A stretch of 64,000 nt of DNA from an uncultured Bacteroidales bacterium (GCA_958418815.1 CATZGB010000005.1:40050-104049), one strand, 5' to 3'. Counted from the stretch's first letter, positions 26,392 through 36,181 are shown. Numbers and translations are program-made. Notes: generated by a model not told the origin, from the letters alone.

Positions 26392-26436
26392 CCGAGGATG
26401 ACGAAAGACTGTCGTATAACTAAAAATGACCGGCTT

Positions 26437-26922
26437 ATGAATATCAGGATCTTTGCTCTGGCAGCGTTGATATGGGTGTCCCTTTCGGCCTCACTGACCG
26501 TGAACGGAGCCCCTCAGACTCCGGAAGAACGTGAGCAGTGGATGACAGAGATGCGCCAGTACAAGCGTATCTATCTCACCAAGGAACTCGAGCTCACGCG
26601 TGAACAGCAGACCAAGTTCTATCCCCTCTACGATGAGATGGAAGACAACGAGACGAAGATAAACGACGAGGCGCGCGCCATGGAGAAACGTGTGGCCGAG
26701 ATGCAGAATCCTTCCGACCTTGAATATGAAAAGGCGACCGAGGCGGTTTATGACGCGGCGGTGCGCTCGGCCCAGCTCGAACGTGAGTACATGGACAAAT
26801 TCAAGGAGATACTCTCGCGCAAGCAGCTTTTCCGTCTGAAAGCCGTTGAACGCCAGTTCAACAGGGAGATGATGAAGCAGCACCATAGGCTCCGCACCAA
26901 GGTGAAGGCTGCTGAAAAGTAA
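26437..26922 (+). CDS. Spy/CpxP-like periplasmic LTxxQ protein
   Basis: From the ATG at 26437 the protein is 161 aa, with a signal peptide (MNIRIFALAALIWVSLSASL). The open frame begins 13 codons earlier but that stretch is charged and not signal-like. The mature protein is almost wholly alpha-helical and charged, with the LTREQ motif in LELTREQQTKFYPLYDEMED, the hallmark of Spy/CpxP periplasmic chaperones and CnrX-type metal sensors. It lies 45 bp after the anti-sigma-like gene and is probably co-transcribed with the sigma factor. Confidence 0.7.
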   Translation: MNIRIFALAALIWVSLSASLTVNGAPQTPEEREQWMTEMRQYKRIYLTKELELTREQQTKFYPLYDEMEDNETKINDEARAMEKRVAEMQNPSDLEYEKATEAVYDAAVRSAQLEREYMDKFKEILSRKQLFRLKAVERQFNREMMKQHHRLRTKVKAAEK

Positions 26923-27121
26923 GCCTGCGGCTCCCGCTGGCGATTCATACTCCGTCGAAAACATAAACGGACATCGTGTGAACATTCAGGCCCTGGCCTG
27001 GTGTTTATCTGACGCAGCGTGCTGCGTTTGCCCATGGTAAGACCAGCATACAGAAGGGCAAACACCGGCGCGCTGCGGCGTTTCAACATATTCAACCAAT
27101 TCCTAATCACCCCCAACAGGT

Positions 27122-30100
27122 ATGACATCATTAAAAAAGTCGAGCCTGCACGGCCTTTCAAAAATCGTTTTCATACTGTCACTGATGTTTGTCAACCCAT
27201 TCCATGGCTTTGGAGCCGACCCGGATTTCGCTTTCCCTGAAAAGGTGGAGAAGACTGCCGCCTCGGATTTGCGCGTCGCCCTTAGGGATGGCGACGGCAA
27301 GGGGGCGGTCAACGCGATGATACGTCTCGGGCTGGCAAAGGCACAGGTCAACACCGACTCGCTGCCCGCTGTGCTTAGGCAGGTGGCAGACCTGACGGCT
27401 GCCGAGACCGACCCTGCTGCCAAGGCATTGCTCAACGCCCTGTCAGCTAAGATATACACCCAGGCTTACAATTCAAACCGCTGGACTTATGACCGCCGCG
27501 AGAGTGTCGCCGGAGTCGGCGACGACTATCGCCAGTGGAGCTCGCGCCAGTTTCTCGACAAGGTGATGGGGCTCGTCCAGGCGTCGCTGGCCGATGCCGA
27601 TGCCTTGCGTCTTCTGCCGTTGCGGGATTACGCCGGGATAGTCGAGATTGAGGAGCAAGACCTTCGATTCTATCCCACATTGTTTGATTTCATAGCCGAG
27701 TCCGGTATCAGCAATCTTAAGGTGTTTGCCGACGCGCAGAACCTCAGGGTGTTGAACGAAAGGCTTTTGGTGACCCCTTGCGACCCCACGTTGCGACCTG
27801 GGCCGACATGCCGCCCGCTCGGGATGATACTCGGCATATACGGTTCGGTGATTGATTTCCACAAAGACAGTCCCGCGCCACGGTTTGTCGCCGAAATCGC
27901 GGTCAGGGAGTTTGTGAAGCGTCATATGTTCACCTCCCGGATTCCCTCTCCACGCTCTGCCGCCGCGCCTGCCGACAATACCCCCTCGGCTTTCACAGCC
28001 GAAATGATAAGGTTGTATGAGGAAAACAAGGATGAAGAGCTGTCAGGGCTCTTCCTTGACAAGGCTGCCGAGGAGTTCTACCCCGGGGAGGATGCCAGGG
28101 AGTTTTGCGCCCTGCTCAGAGGCTATCTTGACCGGTTCCCGTCGGGATTGCCGGCCAATGATGTCAGCAACAGCCTTGACCGCCTCTGCCAGCCCTCGGC
28201 CCGCTTCGAGATGCCGACACAGGTCTCTCCCGGCAAGCCTGTGAAGCTTACCGTGTCGACTGTCAACGGAAAGACCGTGAAACTTGAGGTGTTTGATGTG
28301 ACATCGGTCAGCGGAATATCCTCGGAAGACAACTGGGTCAGGGCCGCGAGTCTCGGGAAGGCGATAGATGTCAAGACCGTCAGCTTTGACGGAGAACAGC
28401 CATTCTCGGCCTCGGCCCCGGTCGAACTGACGTTTCCCGGTTACGGGCTTTATGCCGTGAGGATTTCAGTTGACGGGAAATATGACAACGGAGGCTTGCG
28501 TGTCATCCGCTGCAGCGACATTTCGCTGTCTTCGTTGGTTGTAGGTGAGTCATCGTCGGCCTGGGTGGCCGATGCCTCGACAGGCGCTCCTGTGGCGGGA
28601 GCGGAGATATATTTCCGCCCCTGGTCGCGCCGCAACGCCGCAGCGCGTCTTGACGGGCGGACAAATGCTTCTGGAGAGAAATCGCTGGATGTGAAGGAAT
28701 ATGGGCAGCTGTCGGTGGTCAAGGGCGCTGACAAGTATGCTCCCGGCATATCGGTCTCGACCCCATACGGGGTGGATGACTCGGAAGAGCTTGCCATCGA
28801 ACTGTTCACCTCCCTGGGGCTGTACCGCCCCGGCGATGAGGTGGATTTCGCCCTGGTGGCGTATGACAACCGGGCAAAGGGCCGTGTGATTGCCGCCGGG
28901 CGGCGTGTCGGGGTGGAGTTGCTTGATGTGAACTACCAGCCTGTCGACACCCTGTTTCTTGTGACCGATGCCTGGGGACGCGCCGAGGGTAAGTTCTCCC
29001 TCCCCTCAGCCGGGCTCACTGGCAGCTTCAGGCTCAGGGCCGGCAATGCCCAGGGGGCCACAAAGGTGATAAATGCCTGCGGCTCACATTCATTCATGGT
29101 GAGCGACTACAAGTTGCCCACATTCGAGGTCAGGACACTGGAGGTCAACCGCCCGGTGTCGGTGGCCGACAGCGCGTCGGTGTCCGGGGAGGCAATCGCC
29201 TATTCCGGATTCCCGATAGGTGATGCCCAGGTCAAGGCTTCGCTGAAAGTGCAGCAGGGGTTCTGGTGGTGGAAGACCGAGTCTCCGGTGTTCTACACCG
29301 CTGAGACTGTCACCGGTGCCGACGGCAAATTCACGGTGGTGATTCCCTCCTCTGCCATTTCGGCCAGCCCTGCCCCCGGCGGGATATTCGTGTGTGACTT
29401 AGAGGTGACATCTGCCGATGGGGAGACCCGCCAGATGACCGCCCGGTTCAATATGGGGAAACCGCTCGGCATAGTAGCCTCGGTTCCTGCCCAGATAAAC
29501 CTCGCCGAGCCGTTCAAGGCCACGGTTGAGGCCCGTGACGCGAATGGAGACCGCAAGCCTCTGGAAATGAAATACACCGTGACCCGCGACACGGCCATGG
29601 TAGCTGAAGGGCTGGTGGTCGATGGTGATGTGACACCTGTGTTGAAGCAACTGCCATCAGGCAGGTATTCACTGGTGTTCGCCCCGGTTGATTCCGCGAT
29701 GGCTGACCAGTCAGCGCCATGCCAGACGGTGCTTTACCGTCCGCAGGACGAGGTTTGCCCTGTGGCCAAGGCCCTCTGGATGCCGTCGGGCGACATCACG
29801 GCCGACGCAGATGGCCGATTCAAGCTGATTGTAGGGTCAGACTGCGGTGATGCCAATGTCAGGATGATTGTCTCGGCATATCCGGGCAAAGTGATAGACA
29901 AACGCTGGCTCAAACTGAAGAAGGGCATGCAGGAGATTGAGGGGAAACTCCCCTCTGGCATAGAGTCGGCCCGTGTGCTTATCGAATGTGTCAGAAACTT
30001 TGAGTCATTCAGTTACGAGGCCGGGATTGAGGCAGAGTCCTCGCGCCGGTCGATAAGCATTGAGATTGAGACATTCCGCGACCGGGTGATGCCGGGCCAG

Positions 30101-32848
30101 GAGGAGAAAATCACCTTCAGGGTGAAGCCCTCAGACAAGGCCACGGCCGAAAGCGCGGTTTTCCTCGACATGTCAAACAAGGCCATCGATGCCTTGGCGG
30201 CCAATCCGATGATTCTTGACCCGTTCTCCACGGGTGGCTGGAATCTGCTGTCAAACGGCTGGAACTTCACGACATCGCCGAGTACGGTCACAAAGAGTTT
30301 CAAGTATCTGGATGGCTTCACGATTGAAGCGCCGTCGTTCCAGCTTTACGGTATGAGCTTTACCGGGGGCGGTTTCCGCAACCTGCGTGTGCGCGGCACC
30401 AGCGCGGTCATGTACAAGGCTGCCGCCAAAATGGAGTCTGCCGAAGAGATGGCGGAGGACATGGAAATGGATGTGGCCGTTACGGGTGCTCCTATGATGG
30501 CCTACGGAGTCGCCTCCGACGCGGGAGCCAGCCTCGACGAGGTTGTGACCGTGTCGGCCACAGAACATGCTGAGGAGGTCGATGTGGAGACGGATGATGA
30601 GGCTCAGGAAACTTACCGCCCGTCTGAAATCCCCCTCGCTTTCTTCCGTCCGATGCTGGCCACTGCCGCCGACGGTTCATTGGAAATCAGCTATACCGTG
30701 CCTGACGCCAACACCACCTGGATTCTGAGGGCCATGGCATACAACAAGGAATTGCTCTCCGCCACGACTTCGGCTGAAATCATATCCTCCAAACCGGTGA
30801 TGGTGTCGCAGAACGCCCCGCGTTTCCTCCGCACCGCCGACTCGGTGGTGCTGGCCTCGTCGGTGATGAACAACACCGATTCGCTGCGCGACATCAAGGT
30901 CGTGTCTGAGGTGATGGCCTCGGCCACCGGCAAGGTGATTGCCCGCCAGGAGAAGCTGATGACCCTCCCGGCAAAGGGTTCGGATGTGGCGACTGTGGAT
31001 GTGGTGGCCCCTGCCGGGGATGCCGGGCTTGTCTATCGCGTCAAGGCCACGTCGGGCGACTACACTGACGGTGAACAGGTCTTGCTGCCGGTACTCCCCT
31101 CCCAACAGGATGTTGTGGAGTCGGAGATGTTCTACCTCGCTCCGGGGCAGGCATCATTCTCGTTGCAGCTTCCGGCCATGTCGGGCGACGAGCGCGCCTA
31201 CCTGAATTTCACGGAGAATCCCGCCTGGCAGGTCGTTTCGGCATTGCCCGGCCTCAGGGAGAATGGCATTAACTCATCAGTCGAGGCTTCGGCGGCGCTG
31301 TTCTCGGCGGCTGTTGCCGATGGCATCCTCCGCGACAATCCCGAGGTGGCCAGGGTGCTGCGCAAGTGGGCCGAGACCGGCGACTCCGCTCTCATTTCCA
31401 ACCTGGAGAAGAACCAGGAGCTGAAAAGCATGCTTCTTGATGCCACCCCCTGGGTCTCCCAGGCCCTCGACGACACCGAGAGGATGCAGCGTCTCGCGTT
31501 GCTGTTTGACAAGCGTCAGACCCGCAAGGTGATATCCGAGGCGGTCGACCGCCTGTCGCAGATGCGTGTTGACGGAGCCTGGAGCTGGTCAGACCGTTAT
31601 CCGGTCGCCTCGATGTGGGCCACGGAGGTGATTCTCGACGAGCTCGGAGACCTCAACCGCATGGGGTGGCTCCCGTCTGACGCGCGTCTTGACAAGATGA
31701 TAAAGGAGTCTCTGGCATGGTTCGACCGTGAGACAGTCAAGGAATTCAAGAAATATCCCAAGGCTGATTACTGGCTTTATGTGGCCATACGCGACAAGTT
31801 CCCGCAGGTGAAACCCTCGACGGCCGCCTCGCGAGTGATTGAGTCAGAGGTGCAGAAGGCCGTCGCCGGATGGAAAGGCGCGACAGTGCCCATGAAGGGT
31901 GTGTATGCCCTGATTCTCAACAACCATGGCTACAACGCCACGGCCCGGCAGATTCTCAGGTCGTTGCGCGAGTATGCCACATCGACCCCGGAGAGGGGCA
32001 TGTGGTGGCAGCAGCTCGACCGTTATGTCACCCTTTGGAGCTACGACAGGGTGGGAATCACCTCGATATTGCTGGATGCGTTCAATGCCGTCGAGCCGGG
32101 ATGCGATGACGTTGAGAAGATACGCCAGTGGCTCATACTCAACAAGACCAACAAAGACTGGGGCAATGCCATAATGACCACCCAGACCATAGCCTCCATA
32201 CTCACCAGCGGCAAGCCGCTGAAGGTCAATACCCGGGGGACGGCCATCCACATTGGTGACGAACTGCTGCAGCCCCAGGCTGAGGAGTATGCCACCGGGG
32301 CGTTCACCGAGCAGATCACATCCATGCTCTCGGCTCCGGCCACATTGACGGTTGACCGTCAGGCCGACTATCCGTCGGTTGGCGGTGTGGTGATGATGCG
32401 CCGTCTGCCTATGGACTCCATAAAGTCGGTAGGATGTCAGGAGATTTCGGTGGAGAAGTCGATGATGGTGGCCGACGGAGACCAGTGGGTGCCTGGAGAG
32501 GAATTCAAGGTCGGCGACCGCGTGAGGGTCGAGCTGACACTGGTTGTCGAGGATGACCTGTCATATGTCGTCATTGAAGATCTGCGTGCCGCCGGGCTTG
32601 AGCCTGTCGAGCAGCTTCCGTCGCCGATTTTCTCCGAGGGGCTGTGCTTCTATCGAGAGAACCGTGACTCGCAGACCAACATTTTCATAGATTTTCTGCC
32701 GAGAGGCACATACCGCCTGGCTTATGAGCTGTTTGCCTCGCAGGCTGGACGGTTCTCCAGCGGAGTGGCGCGTACACAGAGCCAGTATAATCCGGTAGTG
32801 GCCGCGCATTCAGCCGGCTGCATCATTGAAATCAGACCTGCGAGATGA
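27122..32848 (+). CDS. Alpha-2-macroglobulin family protein lacking the thioester
   Basis: A 1908-aa secreted protein with an N-terminal hydrophobic signal (KIVFILSLMFVNPFHGFGA). MG domains follow: MG2-like near 470-570 (LYRPGDEVDFALVAYDNRAKG) and further beta domains to about 1000. The A2M domain near 1165-1260 contains PLAFFRPMLATAADGSLEIS and PDANTTWILRAMAYNKELLS, and a helical TED-like domain lies at about 1370-1650. Where trap-type members have CxEQ, this protein reads ENGINSSVEASAALFS (about 1381-1396), so there is no thioester. In place of a bait region it has an acidic, Met/Glu-rich stretch (about 1099-1165). The stop overlaps the next start (ATGA). Confidence 0.88.
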   Translation: MTSLKKSSLHGLSKIVFILSLMFVNPFHGFGADPDFAFPEKVEKTAASDLRVALRDGDGKGAVNAMIRLGLAKAQVNTDSLPAVLRQVADLTAAETDPAAKALLNALSAKIYTQAYNSNRWTYDRRESVAGVGDDYRQWSSRQFLDKVMGLVQASLADADALRLLPLRDYAGIVEIEEQDLRFYPTLFDFIAESGISNLKVFADAQNLRVLNERLLVTPCDPTLRPGPTCRPLGMILGIYGSVIDFHKDSPAPRFVAEIAVREFVKRHMFTSRIPSPRSAAAPADNTPSAFTAEMIRLYEENKDEELSGLFLDKAAEEFYPGEDAREFCALLRGYLDRFPSGLPANDVSNSLDRLCQPSARFEMPTQVSPGKPVKLTVSTVNGKTVKLEVFDVTSVSGISSEDNWVRAASLGKAIDVKTVSFDGEQPFSASAPVELTFPGYGLYAVRISVDGKYDNGGLRVIRCSDISLSSLVVGESSSAWVADASTGAPVAGAEIYFRPWSRRNAAARLDGRTNASGEKSLDVKEYGQLSVVKGADKYAPGISVSTPYGVDDSEELAIELFTSLGLYRPGDEVDFALVAYDNRAKGRVIAAGRRVGVELLDVNYQPVDTLFLVTDAWGRAEGKFSLPSAGLTGSFRLRAGNAQGATKVINACGSHSFMVSDYKLPTFEVRTLEVNRPVSVADSASVSGEAIAYSGFPIGDAQVKASLKVQQGFWWWKTESPVFYTAETVTGADGKFTVVIPSSAISASPAPGGIFVCDLEVTSADGETRQMTARFNMGKPLGIVASVPAQINLAEPFKATVEARDANGDRKPLEMKYTVTRDTAMVAEGLVVDGDVTPVLKQLPSGRYSLVFAPVDSAMADQSAPCQTVLYRPQDEVCPVAKALWMPSGDITADADGRFKLIVGSDCGDANVRMIVSAYPGKVIDKRWLKLKKGMQEIEGKLPSGIESARVLIECVRNFESFSYEAGIEAESSRRSISIEIETFRDRVMPGQEEKITFRVKPSDKATAESAVFLDMSNKAIDALAANPMILDPFSTGGWNLLSNGWNFTTSPSTVTKSFKYLDGFTIEAPSFQLYGMSFTGGGFRNLRVRGTSAVMYKAAAKMESAEEMAEDMEMDVAVTGAPMMAYGVASDAGASLDEVVTVSATEHAEEVDVETDDEAQETYRPSEIPLAFFRPMLATAADGSLEISYTVPDANTTWILRAMAYNKELLSATTSAEIISSKPVMVSQNAPRFLRTADSVVLASSVMNNTDSLRDIKVVSEVMASATGKVIARQEKLMTLPAKGSDVATVDVVAPAGDAGLVYRVKATSGDYTDGEQVLLPVLPSQQDVVESEMFYLAPGQASFSLQLPAMSGDERAYLNFTENPAWQVVSALPGLRENGINSSVEASAALFSAAVADGILRDNPEVARVLRKWAETGDSALISNLEKNQELKSMLLDATPWVSQALDDTERMQRLALLFDKRQTRKVISEAVDRLSQMRVDGAWSWSDRYPVASMWATEVILDELGDLNRMGWLPSDARLDKMIKESLAWFDRETVKEFKKYPKADYWLYVAIRDKFPQVKPSTAASRVIESEVQKAVAGWKGATVPMKGVYALILNNHGYNATARQILRSLREYATSTPERGMWWQQLDRYVTLWSYDRVGITSILLDAFNAVEPGCDDVEKIRQWLILNKTNKDWGNAIMTTQTIASILTSGKPLKVNTRGTAIHIGDELLQPQAEEYATGAFTEQITSMLSAPATLTVDRQADYPSVGGVVMMRRLPMDSIKSVGCQEISVEKSMMVADGDQWVPGEEFKVGDRVRVELTLVVEDDLSYVVIEDLRAAGLEPVEQLPSPIFSEGLCFYRENRDSQTNIFIDFLPRGTYRLAYELFASQAGRFSSGVARTQSQYNPVVAAHSAGCIIEIRPAR

Positions 32849-34434
32849 AAAGGATGTTTCTTCTGACACTGCTGTCGGTAGTGTTGTCGGCGTTGGCAAA
32901 TATGGGGCATGCCGCTCCCAAGTGTGAGATGCGCGGCCTCTGGGTGGCCACTGTGTATGGCATTGACTGGCCGTCGACTTCGGGGGCGACCCCGGCCGCT
33001 GCCGAGGCGCAGAAGAAGGAGCTGTCGGCGTTGCTCGACATGGCGGCTTCGTCGGGGTTCAACTCGGTGCTGCTTCAGGTGAGGCCTATGGCCGACGCGC
33101 TGTACAAGTCGTCGCTCGAACCGTGGAGCGCCTACCTGACGGGAGGCCGCGGGACTGCCCCTGCAAAGGGATGGGATCCCCTGGAATATGCCGTCAGGGA
33201 GTGTCACGCGCGCGGGCTGGAGCTGCACGCGTGGGTCAATCCTTTCAGGTTCTCATCTTCGGCCAATCTCCCATCCACTCCCGCCGACCGCCGGGCCATT
33301 GAGAATGAGTGGGTGCTGACCCAGCTCAAGACGGTCTCAGCGCCGGCCCCGAAATCGCGGGCCAAGTCCAGGAAGGGGAAGCGTCGCGCGGCCCCGAGGA
33401 AGACCACCGTCAAGGGGGTGTCGATTCTCGACCCCGGGAATCCTGACGCGCGGAGACATATCGTGGAGGTCTGCCGTGAGATAGTGAAGAACTATGATGT
33501 CGACGGGCTTGTGTTTGACGACTACTTTTATCCTGAGAAATTTCCTGTGGCCGAGGGGATAGACCCCAAGGAGGAGGGTGACCGCCGCCGGGCAAATGTG
33601 GCCACTGCGATTGCCGAGGTCTACGGGATGATTCAGGAGGAGAAACCGTGGGTGAGGTTCGGGGTGGCTCCCGCCGGGGTTGCCGGAGGCAACGGCAGGG
33701 CGGCTGCCGAACATGGCCTTGAGCCCCCGTCGGTGGGTAATGACTGGATGTATGACGATATTTATTGCGACCCGTTGAGATGGCTCGCCGACGGCACTGT
33801 GGACTATGTCTCTCCGCAGGTTTACTGGCCGATGGATCATGCCACCAATCCGTTCCAGCCGCTTGTGGAATGGTGGGCCGGAGTGGCCCGCCATTTCGGG
33901 CGTCATCTGTTCGTGAGCCAGAATGTGCCGAGCCTTCCCGCCGGCGACGCCGCGTGGAAAGAGCAGCGCAAGGAGGTGGCGGTGGCCCGGCTCGCCTCCC
34001 GCAAGGAGGGGATACCCTCGGGGCAGGTGTTTTATTCCGCAGCTCACCTGACCGGCAAAAAGGCCCGCGGACTTGACCGCGAGCTTGCGATGAATGAGTA
34101 TTCTTCCCGGGCCCTGATGCCCCCGATGACCTGGAAGAATGCCCCCCGGGCCGAGAAGGTGAAGAATCTCAAACGCAACGACCGCTCGTTGAGCTGGTTT
34201 GACAGGGGGAGCGGACGCTATGTCTGTTACGCCATACCGATGGACGTGGGGCCTATCGACGCGCTTGCCCAGGATGGCCCCAATTTCGACGGTAAATACA
34301 TCGTGGGCGTGACCTACGGAAACAATTTCGAATTGCCAATGCAGGTGCTGAAAGGATACTGGTATGCTGTCGCTCCGTATGACCGTTATGGCAACGAGGG
34401 GGAGGCGGTGACCCTTAACGCGCCAGGATTGTGA
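32845..34434 (+). CDS. Secreted family-10-like glycosidase (DUF187/GHL10 type)
   Basis: A 529-aa protein with a signal peptide (MKRMFLLTLLSVVLSALANMG) and a TIM-barrel of the glycosyl-hydrolase-like family 10: EMRGLWVATVYGIDWPS at 28-44, GFNSVLLQVRPMADALYKS at 71-89, LELHAWVNPFRFS, then LDPGNPDARRHIVEVCREIV and DVDGLVFDDYFYP near 218-230. A Lys/Arg-rich insert of about 30 residues (162-191) interrupts the barrel before LDPGNP. The C-terminal 130 residues form a beta domain. Family members are proposed to cleave peptidoglycan-like or other glycans. The start overlaps the stop of the alpha-2-macroglobulin gene by 4 bp. Confidence 0.88.
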   Translation: MKRMFLLTLLSVVLSALANMGHAAPKCEMRGLWVATVYGIDWPSTSGATPAAAEAQKKELSALLDMAASSGFNSVLLQVRPMADALYKSSLEPWSAYLTGGRGTAPAKGWDPLEYAVRECHARGLELHAWVNPFRFSSSANLPSTPADRRAIENEWVLTQLKTVSAPAPKSRAKSRKGKRRAAPRKTTVKGVSILDPGNPDARRHIVEVCREIVKNYDVDGLVFDDYFYPEKFPVAEGIDPKEEGDRRRANVATAIAEVYGMIQEEKPWVRFGVAPAGVAGGNGRAAAEHGLEPPSVGNDWMYDDIYCDPLRWLADGTVDYVSPQVYWPMDHATNPFQPLVEWWAGVARHFGRHLFVSQNVPSLPAGDAAWKEQRKEVAVARLASRKEGIPSGQVFYSAAHLTGKKARGLDRELAMNEYSSRALMPPMTWKNAPRAEKVKNLKRNDRSLSWFDRGSGRYVCYAIPMDVGPIDALAQDGPNFDGKYIVGVTYGNNFELPMQVLKGYWYAVAPYDRYGNEGEAVTLNAPGL

Positions 34435-34445
34435 CAGTCTGACAT

Positions 34446-35468
34446 ATGGAAATCAACGAAGCTTATATGCGCCGCGCGTTGCGGCTGGCGGCCAATGGCC
34501 GTGGATTCACCGTCCCCAATCCGATGGTGGGAGCGGTGATTGTGGCAGATGGTGGCAGGGTGATAGGGGAGGGATGGCATCGCCGGTGTGGCGAGGGACA
34601 CGCCGAGGTCAACGCGGTTGCCTCCGTTAGCGATGACGACCGTCATCTGCTGCCCGTCTCCACGATGTATGTGACACTGGAGCCATGCTCCCATTATGGC
34701 AAGACCCCGCCATGCTCCAGGCTTATCGTGGAGACCGGCATCCCGAGGGTCGTCGTCGGGGCCGGTGACCCCAACCCCAAGGTCAACGGCAGGGGAATCG
34801 CGATGATAAGGGAATCGGGGGCGGAAGTGGTGACCGGAGTGCTCGCCAACGAGTCGATTGCCCTCAACCGGGTTTTCTTCACCGCCCAGACGCTGCATCG
34901 CCCCTACATAACGCTGAAATGGGCGCAGTCGGCCGACGGTTTCATGGATGCCAGACGCGGGGAGGGTGCCCCGGCCTATGCGTTCTCCAGCCCGCTGACA
35001 AGGCTCTCCACAATGAAGCTGCGCGCCGAGAACGAGGCGATTCTGACCACCGCTGCCACAGTCAATGCCGACAATCCACGGCTCACTCTCAGGGGCTGGC
35101 CGGGACGGGAGCCGCGACCGTTCATCATTGACCGCTATGGAAAGACAAATCCAGCCGCGGGGCTTCTCTCCGAGGCCACTGTGTTGTCTGATGACGGTCC
35201 CTTCGACACCCTTTTCCGGGAATTCGGGGTCACCTCCGTGCTTGTCGAGGCAGGCCCCCGCTACCTATCGCATCTGCTGAGGTCAGGACTGTGGGACTCT
35301 CTGCGTGTCGAAATCGCCCCGGTGGCTCTGGGCGACCGGGGTGTCTGCCCGGCTCCGGCGTTGCCTTTCGGCGACGGCGTATTGGAGAGGACAGAGGAGG
35401 TTGGAGGACATCAGATGCTCCATTTTGTGAGGCGCGGCGCAGTGGGGTGTCACCCGGCATTCCTATGA
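34446..35468 (+). CDS. ribD: Bifunctional riboflavin deaminase/reductase
   Basis: Catalyses the second and third steps of riboflavin synthesis: deamination of the pyrimidine ring, then reduction of the ribose side chain. The protein is 340 aa. The zinc deaminase domain shows His52-Ala-Glu54 (GHAEVNAV) and PCSHYGKTPPC with Cys81 and Cys90; the NADPH reductase domain starts near 145 (YITLKWAQSADGFMD) and contains SVLVEAGPRYLSHLL near 265. The start is 11 bp after the glycosidase stop. No FMN riboswitch was recognised upstream. The C terminus is basic and slightly shorter than in E. coli. Confidence 0.95.
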   Translation: MEINEAYMRRALRLAANGRGFTVPNPMVGAVIVADGGRVIGEGWHRRCGEGHAEVNAVASVSDDDRHLLPVSTMYVTLEPCSHYGKTPPCSRLIVETGIPRVVVGAGDPNPKVNGRGIAMIRESGAEVVTGVLANESIALNRVFFTAQTLHRPYITLKWAQSADGFMDARRGEGAPAYAFSSPLTRLSTMKLRAENEAILTTAATVNADNPRLTLRGWPGREPRPFIIDRYGKTNPAAGLLSEATVLSDDGPFDTLFREFGVTSVLVEAGPRYLSHLLRSGLWDSLRVEIAPVALGDRGVCPAPALPFGDGVLERTEEVGGHQMLHFVRRGAVGCHPAFL

Positions 35469-35803
35469 CCGGCAGCCCGGGGGGCGGGGGAGCGGCATCC
35501 GTTTTTTTTAGAAAAATTGGCCATAGGGATAATTTTCCCCGGTGTTTTTAACAATTGATTACTGAAAAATGCCTATCTTTGTAGCCGTAAAACCGCCCCG
35601 GAGGGGGCGCGGCTTTGCTCTTCTGATTACAGATTGTTGATAACCAGATGATAAGGTTGTGTCTTGTTGACAGGCGAATCGCTCTACCCTTGTTTCTGAT
35701 TTCGGCATCTCGGATCACCCTACTAACCCTAAAGGTTGTCCATCGCGGCCCGCAGCCGGTTGATGGCGGCCACCAAAGACCAGGAATCACAACAATATAG
35801 TTC
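35469..35803 (+). other. Non-coding stretch between ribD and nuoA
   Basis: 335 bp without a gene. It holds the nuo promoter and a leader of about 215 nt. Between ribD and the promoter there is a short Gly/Cys-rich tail region and an A/T-rich segment, but no convincing terminator. Confidence 0.7.
35545..35609 (+). promoter_or_regulatory. nuo-atp operon promoter and 5'-end hairpin
   Basis: TATCTTTG at 35574-35581 is an exact Bacteroidetes -7 box; the -33 region is weaker (TTTTTA at 35545-35550 or TTG at 35555-35557). A 6-bp GC hairpin, CGCCCC (35594-35599) with GGGGCG (35604-35609), would sit almost at the 5' end of the mRNA, where it could protect it from decay. The leader to nuoA is about 215 nt. 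Confidence 0.65.
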
Positions 35804-36181
35804 ATGATATCTTTAGGAATTTTTGGCATCGACGCCGTAGTGTTCGCCATCGTGGCGCTGCTCACCGGAGCAGGGCTGGTATGGCTGGCCATGTGGCTCG
35901 CCGGCCTTATTTCTCCCCGCTCTTTCAATCCGCAGAAAGGTGAGGCATACGAGTGTGGTATCCCTACCCGCGGTGAATCAATGGCCCGCTTCCATGTGGG
36001 CTACTACCTGTTCGCCATCCTCTTCCTTATGTTCGACGTGGAAACAGTCTTCCTGTTCCCCTGGGCCGTGAAAATGCGCGCCCTCGGAGGTGAAGGCGTT
36101 CTCTGCGTCGCTGTTTTTTTCGCAATCTTAGTGCTGGGCCTCGTTTACGCCTGGCGGAAAGGAGCGCTTGAATGGAAATGA
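35804..36181 (+). CDS. nuoA: NADH-quinone oxidoreductase subunit A
   Basis: Small membrane subunit of complex I with three helices (125 aa). The conserved loop KGEAYECGIPTRGE (about 45-58) and the acidic helix segment FLMFDVETVFLFPWAV (about 76-91) are characteristic of NuoA/ND3. It opens the 18-gene nuo-atp-nuo run. The stop overlaps the nuoB start by 10 bp, or 4 bp if nuoB begins at its second Met. Confidence 0.96.
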   Translation: MISLGIFGIDAVVFAIVALLTGAGLVWLAMWLAGLISPRSFNPQKGEAYECGIPTRGESMARFHVGYYLFAILFLMFDVETVFLFPWAVKMRALGGEGVLCVAVFFAILVLGLVYAWRKGALEWK

